DNA from: Chitinophagaceae bacterium
GTDB lineage: Bacteria; Bacteroidota; Bacteroidia; Chitinophagales; Chitinophagaceae
Length of the DNA: 60,101 nt
Assembly: GCA_947375185.1 (NCBI GenBank)
Contig: CANCEU010000010.1
Location: forward strand, 1-60,101
Reading direction: 5' to 3'
A model generated the notes under the pieces. The model had not been told where the DNA came from and searched no databases. It saw nothing but the letters and a program-made list of their open reading frames with translations. The stretch's first letter is position 1. Every line of letters begins with the position of its first letter. Position numbers and translations under genes: made by a program. Of this stretch, positions 16,867-25,430 are shown piece after piece.

Positions 16867-19617
16867 ATGGAATATCAATTTAGCAGTATCGAGAAAAAGT
16901 GGCAGGAGGCCTGGAAAACAAAAAAGGCATATCAAGTAAGTAATGATAGTTCAAAACCTAAATGCTATGTGTTAGACATGTTCCCTTATCCAAGTGGAGC
17001 CGGATTACATGTGGGTCATCCATTGGGTTATATTGCTTCGGATATTTATAGTCGTTTTAAAAGATTAAAAGGGTTTAATGTTTTGCACCCAATGGGGTAT
17101 GATGCTTTTGGATTACCTGCTGAGCAATATGCAATTGAGCATGGTGTACATCCTGCAAAAAGTACGCATGGCAATATTGATAATTTCAGAAAGCAATTAG
17201 ATAATATTGGTTTTAGTTATGATTGGGATAGAGAAGTAAGAACATGTAATGCCAACTATTATAAATGGACGCAATGGATTTTCTTGCAATTGTTTAATAG
17301 CTATTATGATCGTGCTGAACAAAAAGCAAAACCAATTGCGGAATTGATTTCTATTTTTGAAACAGTCGGAAATGAGCATCAGCCTTGCCCGGGAGATACA
17401 AAAGTTAAATTTGACGCAACTGTATGGAAAGGGTATAGTGAAAAGGAGCAGCAGTCGATTTTAATGCAATATCGTTTGGCATTTTGTGGATATGGCGAAG
17501 TGAATTGGTGTGAAGCATTAGGCACTGTATTGGCAAATGATGAAGTGATAAATGGATTTAGTGAAAGAGGTGGCCATCCTGTAGAAAAGAAAAAATTAAG
17601 ACAATGGTATTTGCGCATTACAGAATATGCAGATAGGTTATTGTCTGGATTGGATACCATTCAGTTTAGTGATGCCATGAAGGAAATGCAGTCAAACTGG
17701 ATTGGTAAAAGTTATGGTGCCGAAATTGATTTTGCTATAAATGGACATTCCGCCGCTTTAAAAGTGTATACAACTCGCCCAGATACCGTATTTGGTGTTG
17801 ACTTTATGGTAGTGGCTCCTGAGCATGCATTAATTGAAAGCATAACACCTGATACACATAAGGTAGCAGTTGAGGAATATATTGCTTATGTGAAAAGTAG
17901 AAGTGAGCGTGAGCGTATGGCGGAGAAAAAAATTACGGGCTGTTTTACAGGTGCTTATGTAGTGAATCCTTTTAATCAAAAATTAATTCCAATTTGGATT
18001 TCAGAGTATGTGTTGGCCGGATATGGTACAGGAGCTATTATGGCTGTTCCTTGTGGCGATGATCGAGACTTTAAATTTGCGCAACATTTTAATATTCCTA
18101 TTACCAATATTTTAGGAGACGCATTTGATGGCGTGGAGGCGAATCCAACAAAGGAAGCGAAATTAACCAATAGTGATTTCTTAAATGGAGTAATTCAAAA
18201 AGAGGCAATTGCTATTGTAAATGATAAGATTGAAGAAATGGGCATTGGTCAACGCAAAGTAAATTACAGAATGCGTGATGCTGCATTTAGTAGACAAAGA
18301 TATTGGGGCGAACCATTTCCAATTAAATGGATTGATGGCGTTGCATATCCTTTAACCGAGAATGAATTACCATTATTGTTACCTGATGTAGATAATTACG
18401 GACCAGGCCCTGAAGGGGAAGGTCCATTGGCAAATATTGAATCTTGGAAATCCGAAAACTATGAGACTAATACCATGCCAGGTTATGCGGGTAGTAGCTG
18501 GTATTTTTTACGTTACATGGATCCAAGTAATGATACTGAATTTTGTAGTCGCAAAGCAAGTGATTATTGGGGGCAGGTAGATTTATATATTGGTGGAACC
18601 GAGCATGCGGTTGGACATTTATTGTACAGTCGTATGTGGACAAAGGCTTTATACGATTTAGGTCATATTGGTTTTGACGAACCTTTTAAAAAATTATTAA
18701 ACCAAGGAATGATTCAGGGAAGCTCTCGTTTTGTTTATCGCAAAAGAGGGACACCTACTTTTGTTTCTGCAGGATTAATTGGTGAGCATGAAGTAGATCA
18801 ATTGCATGTTGATGTAAATATGGTGGATGGAATGGAATTAGATACAGTTGCATTTAAAAAATGGAAGCCTGATTTTGCAAATGCAGAATTTATTTTAGAA
18901 GACGGCAAGTATATATGTAGTGCCGAAGTAGAGAAAATGTCTAAGTCTAAGTTTAATACAGTGAATCCCGATGACTTAGTACAAAAATATGGCGCTGATA
19001 CTTTTAGAATGTATGAAATGTTTTTAGGGCCAGTGGAGCAAAGTAAGCCATGGGATACAAAAGGTATTGAAGGCGTGCATCGTTTTATTAAAAAGTTCTG
19101 GAGATTATTCTTTGATGAATTGAAAGGAAAAGTATGGGTTGATGAAACACCAACTGCAGATGAACTAAAAATCTTACACAAGACCATTAAAAAAATTGAA
19201 GAAGATACCGAGCGTTATAGTTTTAATACTGCTATTAGTACATTTATGATTTGTATTAATGAGTTGTATGATGCTGGCTGCCATAAGAAAGCAATTTTAG
19301 AACAAGTACTTATTTTAATAACGCCATACGCACCACACTTTGCAGAAGAGTTGTGGAGTGCTTTGGGAAATAGTGGCTTGGTTGTTGATGCAGCGTATCC
19401 TGTGTTTGATCCTCAATACGTATTGGAAACATCAAAAGAGTATCCAGTAAGCATTAATGGGAAAGTAAGAACGAATATTTCTATTGCCTTGGATGCGACC
19501 GAGGATCATGTGAAAGAAATTGTATTATCCAATGCAGCCATACTAAAATGGGTTGAAGATAAGCCAATAAAGAAATTCATTTTTGTAAAAGGTAAAATGA
19601 TCAATGTTGTAATTTAA
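16867..19617 (+). CDS. leuS: Leucyl-tRNA synthetase
   Basis: LeuRS charges tRNA-Leu. The 916-residue class I enzyme has HVGH (48-51, the HIGH motif) and KMSKS (690-694). The CP1 editing domain is present: TTRPDTVFG and GTGAIMAVPCGDDRDF. The protein is longer than many bacterial LeuRS; extra segments lie around residues 155-190 and 620-680, the latter shortly before KMSKS. Monocistronic as seen here: ftsX is divergent, and the peptidase gene downstream has its own -7 box. A tRNA-Leu(UAG) gene lies at 41343 in the same window. Confidence 0.97.
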   Translation: MEYQFSSIEKKWQEAWKTKKAYQVSNDSSKPKCYVLDMFPYPSGAGLHVGHPLGYIASDIYSRFKRLKGFNVLHPMGYDAFGLPAEQYAIEHGVHPAKSTHGNIDNFRKQLDNIGFSYDWDREVRTCNANYYKWTQWIFLQLFNSYYDRAEQKAKPIAELISIFETVGNEHQPCPGDTKVKFDATVWKGYSEKEQQSILMQYRLAFCGYGEVNWCEALGTVLANDEVINGFSERGGHPVEKKKLRQWYLRITEYADRLLSGLDTIQFSDAMKEMQSNWIGKSYGAEIDFAINGHSAALKVYTTRPDTVFGVDFMVVAPEHALIESITPDTHKVAVEEYIAYVKSRSERERMAEKKITGCFTGAYVVNPFNQKLIPIWISEYVLAGYGTGAIMAVPCGDDRDFKFAQHFNIPITNILGDAFDGVEANPTKEAKLTNSDFLNGVIQKEAIAIVNDKIEEMGIGQRKVNYRMRDAAFSRQRYWGEPFPIKWIDGVAYPLTENELPLLLPDVDNYGPGPEGEGPLANIESWKSENYETNTMPGYAGSSWYFLRYMDPSNDTEFCSRKASDYWGQVDLYIGGTEHAVGHLLYSRMWTKALYDLGHIGFDEPFKKLLNQGMIQGSSRFVYRKRGTPTFVSAGLIGEHEVDQLHVDVNMVDGMELDTVAFKKWKPDFANAEFILEDGKYICSAEVEKMSKSKFNTVNPDDLVQKYGADTFRMYEMFLGPVEQSKPWDTKGIEGVHRFIKKFWRLFFDELKGKVWVDETPTADELKILHKTIKKIEEDTERYSFNTAISTFMICINELYDAGCHKKAILEQVLILITPYAPHFAEELWSALGNSGLVVDAAYPVFDPQYVLETSKEYPVSINGKVRTNISIALDATEDHVKEIVLSNAAILKWVEDKPIKKFIFVKGKMINVVI

Positions 19618-19640
19618 TTTTTAAAATAAAGTTGTAAAAA

Positions 19641-19648
19641 TATTTTTG
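19641..19648 (+). promoter_or_regulatory. Putative -7 box of the S9 peptidase gene
   Basis: TATTTTTG fits TAnnTTTG. The implied start near 19655 leaves a leader of about 13 bases before ATG 19668. No -33 box at good spacing. Confidence 0.35.
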
Positions 19649-19667
19649 TTATTTATAATCCAATCCT

Positions 19668-21776
19668 ATGAAAAAAATAGTGGTTCTTTTTTTAAGTTTT
19701 AGCCAAATAGCGTTAGTGACATTGGCTCAAATGCCTCAATCAAATTTGCCACGATTTGTTCGTTGGGTAGATAACAATCAAGTGGTTGTAAATACGAAAT
19801 TAAACAATGAAAAAACGGCTAAGGATTATGTATACAATATATCTACTAAACAATACAGTGCGGCATCTGCAATTGCTCAAAGCACAGAAAAGCAAGTAAT
19901 TGTTAAAAATGCAAATTTGTATTTAAAAGAAAATGGGTTAGAAACACAATTGACATTTGATGCAGTTGAAGAAAAAAATCCAACTATATCTCCGGATGGG
20001 CAATATGTTGGATACACCAAAAATAATAACTTATATACTTTACGTTTTGCTGATAAAAAAGAAATTGCTATCACAAATGATGATACTAAGGGAATTTTAA
20101 ATGGTTATGCTAGTTGGGTTTATTTTGAAGAAATTTTTGGTCGTCCAACTCAGTATCGTGCTTTTTGGTGGAGTCCAGATAGTAAGTTTATTTCGTTTAT
20201 GCGTTTTGATGAACGCAAGGTTCCAATGTTCCCAATTTATAATAGTGATGGACAGCATGGTTATATCGAAGAAACAAGGTATCCTAAAGTAGGAGACCCG
20301 AATCCGACAGTTAAAATTGGATGGGTTGCACCATCGGGTGGAAACATTAGTTGGGCTGATTTTAATGACCAAGAAGATCAATATTTTGGATGGCCAATTT
20401 GGAATCCAAACAACAATAGTATGTGGCTGTCTTGGATGGACCGCGGTCAAAATAACTTGAGCATTTATGAATTAGATATGGCAACAGGTGCTAAGAAAGA
20501 AGTGTATAAAGAGTATCAAAAAACATGGATTGATTTGGAGGATCGAGTGAGTGGTAGAATTAACTTTTTAGCGAATAATAAAGGGTACATTGCGCAATCA
20601 GATGCAACAGGATGGAATCAATTGTACCTATATAATATGAATGGTCAGTTATTGAATCCAATCACAAATGGTAAGTATACAGTAACAGGCATTAAACTAA
20701 TTGATGAAAAAAATAATACAATATATTTTACCGCAAGAGGTATTGAAAGTACTGCAAGAATTGATTTTTACAGTATTGGTTTTGATGGTAAAAATTTAAA
20801 GCGTTTAAGTGTTGGAGATTACAATTATAGTCAAGTTAATTTAGCGCCAGATGCCAAACATTTTGTTGGCGTATTTGGAAATGTAAAGACACCTACTGCA
20901 ATTGCTGTCATTGATATTCCTAAAAAAGGAATAGCGACAGTTCAAACACTTGGCACTGCGGTAGACACTTCTTTTAATATTAACAACTATGCTAAAACTG
21001 AATTGATTCATATCAAAAGTGCTGATGGCGTATATGAGTTGCCTGCTTTAGTGACTTGGCCCAAAAATATGGATCCCAATAAAAAATATCCTTTATTGGT
21101 TAGTATTTATGGAGGGCCTAATGCGGGTACGGTTATGGATAATTGGAGTAATCCTGCTGCAAAAGAAAATTGGGCAAAAGAGGGTTTAATACAGGTAGCG
21201 TTTGATCATAGAGCTAGTGGACATTTTGGCAAAGAAGGGGTTAACTATATGTATCGAAATTTAGGATATTGGGAGATGCAGGATTATATGACCATGGCTA
21301 AATGGTTTATTGCGAATGGTAGTGCTGATCCTAAAAAAATATGCATCACTGGGTTTAGCTATGGTGGATATATGAGTTGTTATGCATTAACCTATGGTGC
21401 TTCTGTATTTACACATGCAATGGCTGGTGGAAGTGTTGTAGATTGGAGTTTATACGATTCTCACTATACCGAAAGATATATGGATACCCCAGGTGAGAAT
21501 CCTGAAGGATATAAAACAAGCAGTGTGTTGTCTTATATCAAGGATTTTAAGGGAACATTACAATTAGTGCATGGCACTTCGGATGATAATGTGCACATGC
21601 AAAATTCAATTCAATTATTGAGTGCAATGCAAGATAATGGTAAGGAAGTAGAATTCATGTTGTATCCTGGAGGAAGACATGGATGGGGCGCAGCTAAAGG
21701 AAAACATTTTAATGAATTGAAAAATAAATTTATTTACAATCATTTATTAGACAAGCCTTATACTCCTGCGAAATAA
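19668..21776 (+). CDS. Dipeptidyl peptidase IV family S9 peptidase
   Basis: The 702-residue protein has a signal peptide (cleavage near ALVTLA/QM, residue 20), an eight-bladed-propeller-type DPPIV N-terminal domain with the YASWVYFEEIFGRPTQYRAF segment holding the Glu-Glu pair that binds the free substrate N-terminus, and a C-terminal alpha/beta hydrolase domain. The catalytic triad is Ser564 (GFSYGGY), Asp639 (GTSDDNVH) and His671 (GRHGWG). It should remove X-Pro or X-Ala dipeptides in the periplasm or at the surface. Typical of protein-degrading Bacteroidota. Confidence 0.95.
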   Translation: MKKIVVLFLSFSQIALVTLAQMPQSNLPRFVRWVDNNQVVVNTKLNNEKTAKDYVYNISTKQYSAASAIAQSTEKQVIVKNANLYLKENGLETQLTFDAVEEKNPTISPDGQYVGYTKNNNLYTLRFADKKEIAITNDDTKGILNGYASWVYFEEIFGRPTQYRAFWWSPDSKFISFMRFDERKVPMFPIYNSDGQHGYIEETRYPKVGDPNPTVKIGWVAPSGGNISWADFNDQEDQYFGWPIWNPNNNSMWLSWMDRGQNNLSIYELDMATGAKKEVYKEYQKTWIDLEDRVSGRINFLANNKGYIAQSDATGWNQLYLYNMNGQLLNPITNGKYTVTGIKLIDEKNNTIYFTARGIESTARIDFYSIGFDGKNLKRLSVGDYNYSQVNLAPDAKHFVGVFGNVKTPTAIAVIDIPKKGIATVQTLGTAVDTSFNINNYAKTELIHIKSADGVYELPALVTWPKNMDPNKKYPLLVSIYGGPNAGTVMDNWSNPAAKENWAKEGLIQVAFDHRASGHFGKEGVNYMYRNLGYWEMQDYMTMAKWFIANGSADPKKICITGFSYGGYMSCYALTYGASVFTHAMAGGSVVDWSLYDSHYTERYMDTPGENPEGYKTSSVLSYIKDFKGTLQLVHGTSDDNVHMQNSIQLLSAMQDNGKEVEFMLYPGGRHGWGAAKGKHFNELKNKFIYNHLLDKPYTPAK

Positions 21777-21822
21777 AATTATATACGCAATTGTCGAATT
21801 AAATTAAGCTCTAAATTAAAAC

Positions 21823-22857
21823 ATGTCCAATCCAAACTTAGATACTAATCATCAAAATTTAAATCCACAGGATCGTGAATTTGAAAATAGTATTCGCCCT
21901 ACCGAAATAGATGCTTTTGCAGGTCAACCACAGTTGATTGAAAACATCAGCATTTTTATAAAGGCGGCTAAATTAAGAGGAGAGGCGTTGGATCATATTT
22001 TGTTTCACGGCCCTCCAGGATTAGGTAAAACAACCTTGAGTAGAATTGTTGCCAATGAAATGGGTGTTCAAATTAAGGAAACTTCTGGTCCTGTCATTGA
22101 GAAGCCTAGTGACTTAGCAGGTTTGTTGACAAGCCTGGAACCCAACGATGTATTATTTATTGACGAAATTCATCGCTTAAGTACAGTGGTAGAGGAGTAT
22201 TTATATGCAGCGATGGAGGATTATAAAATTGACATCATGATTGATAGTGGTGCCAATGCAAGAAGTATTCAAATCAATTTAAATCCGTTTACCTTGGTTG
22301 GAGCAACTACACGTAGCGGGTTATTAACTGCTCCTTTATTATCACGTTTTGGTATTAAATCAAGATTGGAATATTATCCAGCTACTGTGATTGAAAAAAT
22401 TATATTAAGAAGTGCGGGTATTTTAAATGTGAATATCAATACAGAGGCGGCAGGTGAAATTTCACGCCGAAGTCGTGGGACACCTCGTATTGCAAATGGG
22501 TTATTACGTCGTGTACGTGATTTTGCACAAGTTTTAAATGATGGGATTGTTGATATCGGGATTACAAAACATGCATTGAAAGCATTAAATGTAGATAATC
22601 ATGGGCTCGATGAAATGGATAATCGAATTTTATTGGCTATCATCGAAAAGTTTAAAGGTGGTCCTGTAGGTATTTCAACTATTGCAACAGCAGTGGGTGA
22701 GGAATCAGGTACCATTGAGGAAGTGTATGAGCCATTTTTAATTCAAGAAGGATTTTTGCAAAGAACACCAAGAGGTAGAGAGGTAACTTATAAAGCCTAT
22801 GCGCATTTAGGAAAACACAGAGGCGGCAGTACTGAAAATTCAGTATTATTTAGATAA
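21823..22857 (+). CDS. ruvB: Holliday junction branch migration helicase RuvB
   Basis: RuvB is the hexameric AAA+ motor that drives branch migration with RuvA. The 344-residue protein has Walker A GPPGLGKT (63-70), Walker [10 protein letters not shown] (Asp114, Glu115), the [17 protein letters not shown] sensor region, and the C-terminal winged helix ([12 protein letters not shown]). Length and motifs are canonical. ruvC is elsewhere in the window and ruvA is not seen. It ends at a strong bidirectional terminator. Confidence 0.98.
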   Translation: MSNPNLDTNHQNLNPQDREFENSIRPTEIDAFAGQPQLIENISIFIKAAKLRGEALDHILFHGPPGLGKTTLSRIVANEMGVQIKETSGPVIEKPSDLAGLLTSLEPNDVLFIDEIHRLSTVVEEYLYAAMEDYKIDIMIDSGANARSIQINLNPFTLVGATTRSGLLTAPLLSRFGIKSRLEYYPATVIEKIILRSAGILNVNINTEAAGEISRRSRGTPRIANGLLRRVRDFAQVLNDGIVDIGITKHALKALNVDNHGLDEMDNRILLAIIEKFKGGPVGISTIATAVGEESGTIEEVYEPFLIQEGFLQRTPRGREVTYKAYAHLGKHRGGSTENSVLFR

Positions 22858-22858
22858 T

Positions 22859-22891
22859 AAAAAAGCGTTCATTTTGTGAACGCTTTTTTAT
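22859..22891. terminator. Bidirectional terminator between ruvB and the response regulator
   Basis: AAAAGCGTTCA (22861-22871) pairs perfectly with TGAACGCTTTT (22877-22887) around TTTTG; T-runs flank it on both strands. It serves the two convergent genes. Confidence 0.93.
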
Positions 22892-22918
22892 TATAAGTCT
22901 ATTGTAAAATAGTTTTAT

Positions 22919-23617
22919 TTAGTGCACAACCAATCTAAACCCATTTCCATGAATATTCACAATTTCGATTTGAGGATCTTCTTTTAAAAATTTTCTCAAT
23001 TTAGCGATATACACGTCCATACTTCTTCCATTGAAATAAGTATCACTGCCCCATATTTTTTTCAAGGCCTTCTCTCTTGTTAATAAGTCATTCTTATGTT
23101 CAGAGAGCATTTTTAATAACTCATTTTCTTTAGGAGACAGTACTTGAATCAATTCTCCATGAATTAATTCACGCAATTTTGGATTAAAGTGGTAAATGCC
23201 TAATTCATATTCTTGGTTGTCGCTGATTTTATTGTCTTCCTCATTGCGCTTAATGATCGCCTTAATCTTAAGCATTAATACTTCACTATCAAAAGGCTTA
23301 GTAATATAATCATCAGCCCCTAATTTATACCCATGTATAATATCTTCTTTTAGTGTTTTAGCACTTAAAAAAAACAAAGGTACATCAGGATCAATATCTC
23401 TTATTTCTTCGGCAAGTGTAAAGCCATCAACATGTGGCATCATTACATCTAATAAGCAAAGGTCAAATTTTTCTCTTTGAAAAGCAGCAAGCCCTAGTCG
23501 GCCATCACGCTCTAAAGTAACCTCGTACTCATCCAATTCTAAATAATTTTTTAATACCAATCCAAGGTTGCTATCATCTTCACACAACAACACTTTAAAT
23601 TTCTTTTTATCTTCCAT
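22919..23617 (-). CDS. OmpR-family response regulator
   Basis: The 232-residue protein has a receiver domain with Asp14/Asp15, phospho-acceptor Asp57 (LLDVMMP), Ser85 and Lys107 (ITKPF), then a winged-helix DNA-binding domain (about 130-232) with VLSPKENELLKML and RSMDVYIAKLRKFL. It resembles RprY-type regulators of Bacteroidota. No sensor kinase gene is adjacent: upstream is recQ-like, downstream is the convergent ruvB. The kinase must be elsewhere. It may have its own promoter in the 93-base gap, where I see no clear -7 box. Confidence 0.93.
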   Translation of the reverse strand: MEDKKKFKVLLCEDDSNLGLVLKNYLELDEYEVTLERDGRLGLAAFQREKFDLCLLDVMMPHVDGFTLAEEIRDIDPDVPLFFLSAKTLKEDIIHGYKLGADDYITKPFDSEVLMLKIKAIIKRNEEDNKISDNQEYELGIYHFNPKLRELIHGELIQVLSPKENELLKMLSEHKNDLLTREKALKKIWGSDTYFNGRSMDVYIAKLRKFLKEDPQIEIVNIHGNGFRLVVH

Positions 23618-23710
23618 AATACTATGTTTTTAATTGATTGCTTATTGTAAAGAAACGATTTTTACTTTTTTTAGAAAAAAAAGCATTTCCAATGTTTTGT
23701 TAAAATATAC

Positions 23711-25423
23711 CTATCTCTTCGTACTTAAACAAATGTCGCATATTTCGCAAGGTTTTGAGCTTTTTTCTCCAAAGTATTTTGCCAAATAGATACTTCTACA
23801 AATTGTAGGGTGGCCTTGTATATAACCTATAAATTGCTTAATACGCTCGTTAAAGGCTTTTTTCATCAATTGATAATGGTCAAAGTCGATTTTCATAAAC
23901 GAAGCAGAACTTCTATTCCACAAAAACTGAACCACTGGCTGATTTTGTTTTTGATCAAAATTGATCATACCATGTTGGGTTAAGAATTGCAGATGCTTAA
24001 TGACAAAAGGGACATCTCTTTGTAAGAGTTCAGCAATTAATTGCTCATTGATAAAATGGGGGCTATCTAAAATTCCGCCATAGGTTCTCAGTAGTGTTTG
24101 TAATACGATTCCAGTTTCGTAATGTGCATTTTGAAACTGTTCAATTGTGTATCTATCTCCTAATACTTGCACCATGGATGGCGTAAATGCAGACTCAGAA
24201 AAGCGTACATGACCTTCTTGTTGAATCCAGCTTAATGCATTGCGCGCAATGATTTTATCCCATTTAAAAATCGTACAAAAATTTTCAAAATCAAATATAA
24301 ATTGCTGTTTTTCTCCTAAGCCAATTGGTAGTTGTACAAAGTCAGCAAGATCTTGGTATATTTTTTTTATAATTTCAATACTTGGATATTTTTTTTCCTG
24401 TAATTCAATCCAATAATCCCAATCATTTTGTTGATAGAGTAAAATGGCTTCAGCAAACTGCCCATCTCTTCCTGCTCTTCCTGCTTCTTGGTAATATTGT
24501 TCCAGGCTCCCAGGTATATCAAAGTGAATTACTTTACGCACATCACCTTTATTAATGCCCATACCAAAGGCATTGGTGCATACTACAATAGGAGTTATAT
24601 TCTCCATCCAATTCGCTTGCACTTTTTTTCTTTCTTCAATTGCCATGCCAGCATGGTATGCTCCTACATTATATCCATATGCATTAAGTAACTGTGCAAG
24701 TTGTGCAACATTATTTCTTGTGTTGCAATATATAATAGCAGCCCCATTTAATTCATTTAAAATATTTCTGAGTACTTGTATCTTGACAGGTACTTTATGT
24801 ATACTATATTTTAAATTGGGCCTTAAGAAGCTGTCCGTAATAATATGTTCATTTTTAAATGCCAGTTGTTTAACGATGTCCTCTTGAACAACAGGAATTG
24901 CTGATGCGGTCATTGCTAATATGGGAATAGTCGGGAACAATTTTTTTAATACATCTAGTTTTCTGTAAGGTGGTCTAAAATCATAACCCCATTGGGAAAT
25001 ACAATGTGCTTCATCAATAGCAAATAATGTAATTTTTACTTGTTTTAGTTCATTTTGAAAATTTTGTTGAGCTAGTTTTTCGGGAGAGCAATAAATGAAT
25101 TTATATTTCCCTCTTTTTGCTGCAGCCATTACTTCGGCCTGTGCTTCCTCGCTTAATTGTCCGCCTAATGCAATAGCTGTAATATGCTTAGATTGAAGGT
25201 CTTTAACTTGATCTTGCATTAATGCAATTAATGGGCTAATCACCAAACAAATACCGTCTTCTAATAAAGTTGGAACCTGAAAGCAAAGCGATTTACCAGC
25301 ACCAGTTGGTAATAATGCTAATGTATCATTTTTTTCAATTACACTATTAATTACAACAAGTTGCTGGGGTCTGAACTGATCATACCCCCAATACTTTTTT
25401 AATATGGTTTCAGCAGTTTTCAA
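23711..25423 (-). CDS. RecQ-family ATP-dependent DNA helicase
   Basis: The 570-residue protein has helicase motifs of RecQ: TGAGKS (40-45), DEAHCISQWGYDFRP (DEAH at 137-140), and QYYQEAGRAGRDG motif VI. The zinc-cysteine motif, CRSIYLAKYFGE followed by CEICDIC, is at the extreme C-terminus rather than right after the helicase core, with about 180 residues between; there is no HRDC domain. It acts in DNA unwinding during recombination repair. Its ATG is 7 bases after the copper ATPase stop, so the two are cotranscribed. It may be one of two RecQ paralogues in the genome; I leave the symbol empty. Confidence 0.92.
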   Translation of the reverse strand: MKTAETILKKYWGYDQFRPQQLVVINSVIEKNDTLALLPTGAGKSLCFQVPTLLEDGICLVISPLIALMQDQVKDLQSKHITAIALGGQLSEEAQAEVMAAAKRGKYKFIYCSPEKLAQQNFQNELKQVKITLFAIDEAHCISQWGYDFRPPYRKLDVLKKLFPTIPILAMTASAIPVVQEDIVKQLAFKNEHIITDSFLRPNLKYSIHKVPVKIQVLRNILNELNGAAIIYCNTRNNVAQLAQLLNAYGYNVGAYHAGMAIEERKKVQANWMENITPIVVCTNAFGMGINKGDVRKVIHFDIPGSLEQYYQEAGRAGRDGQFAEAILLYQQNDWDYWIELQEKKYPSIEIIKKIYQDLADFVQLPIGLGEKQQFIFDFENFCTIFKWDKIIARNALSWIQQEGHVRFSESAFTPSMVQVLGDRYTIEQFQNAHYETGIVLQTLLRTYGGILDSPHFINEQLIAELLQRDVPFVIKHLQFLTQHGMINFDQKQNQPVVQFLWNRSSASFMKIDFDHYQLMKKAFNERIKQFIGYIQGHPTICRSIYLAKYFGEKSSKPCEICDICLSTKR

Positions 25424-25430
25424 GAATGCG

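Noticed and set aside
17379..19187. Open frames of 93 and 129 codons on the strand opposite leuS.
   Set aside because: They are antisense to a fully conserved enzyme, have no promoter or ribosome signal, and their amino-acid pattern is that of a shadow frame.
20097..20450. A 117-codon frame opposite the S9 peptidase gene.
   Set aside because: Shadow of the real gene; the composition is rich in Ile, Trp and Pro without a protein-like pattern.
24555..24887. A 110-codon frame opposite the RecQ-like gene.
   Set aside because: Antisense to conserved helicase motifs and without a recognisable family pattern.
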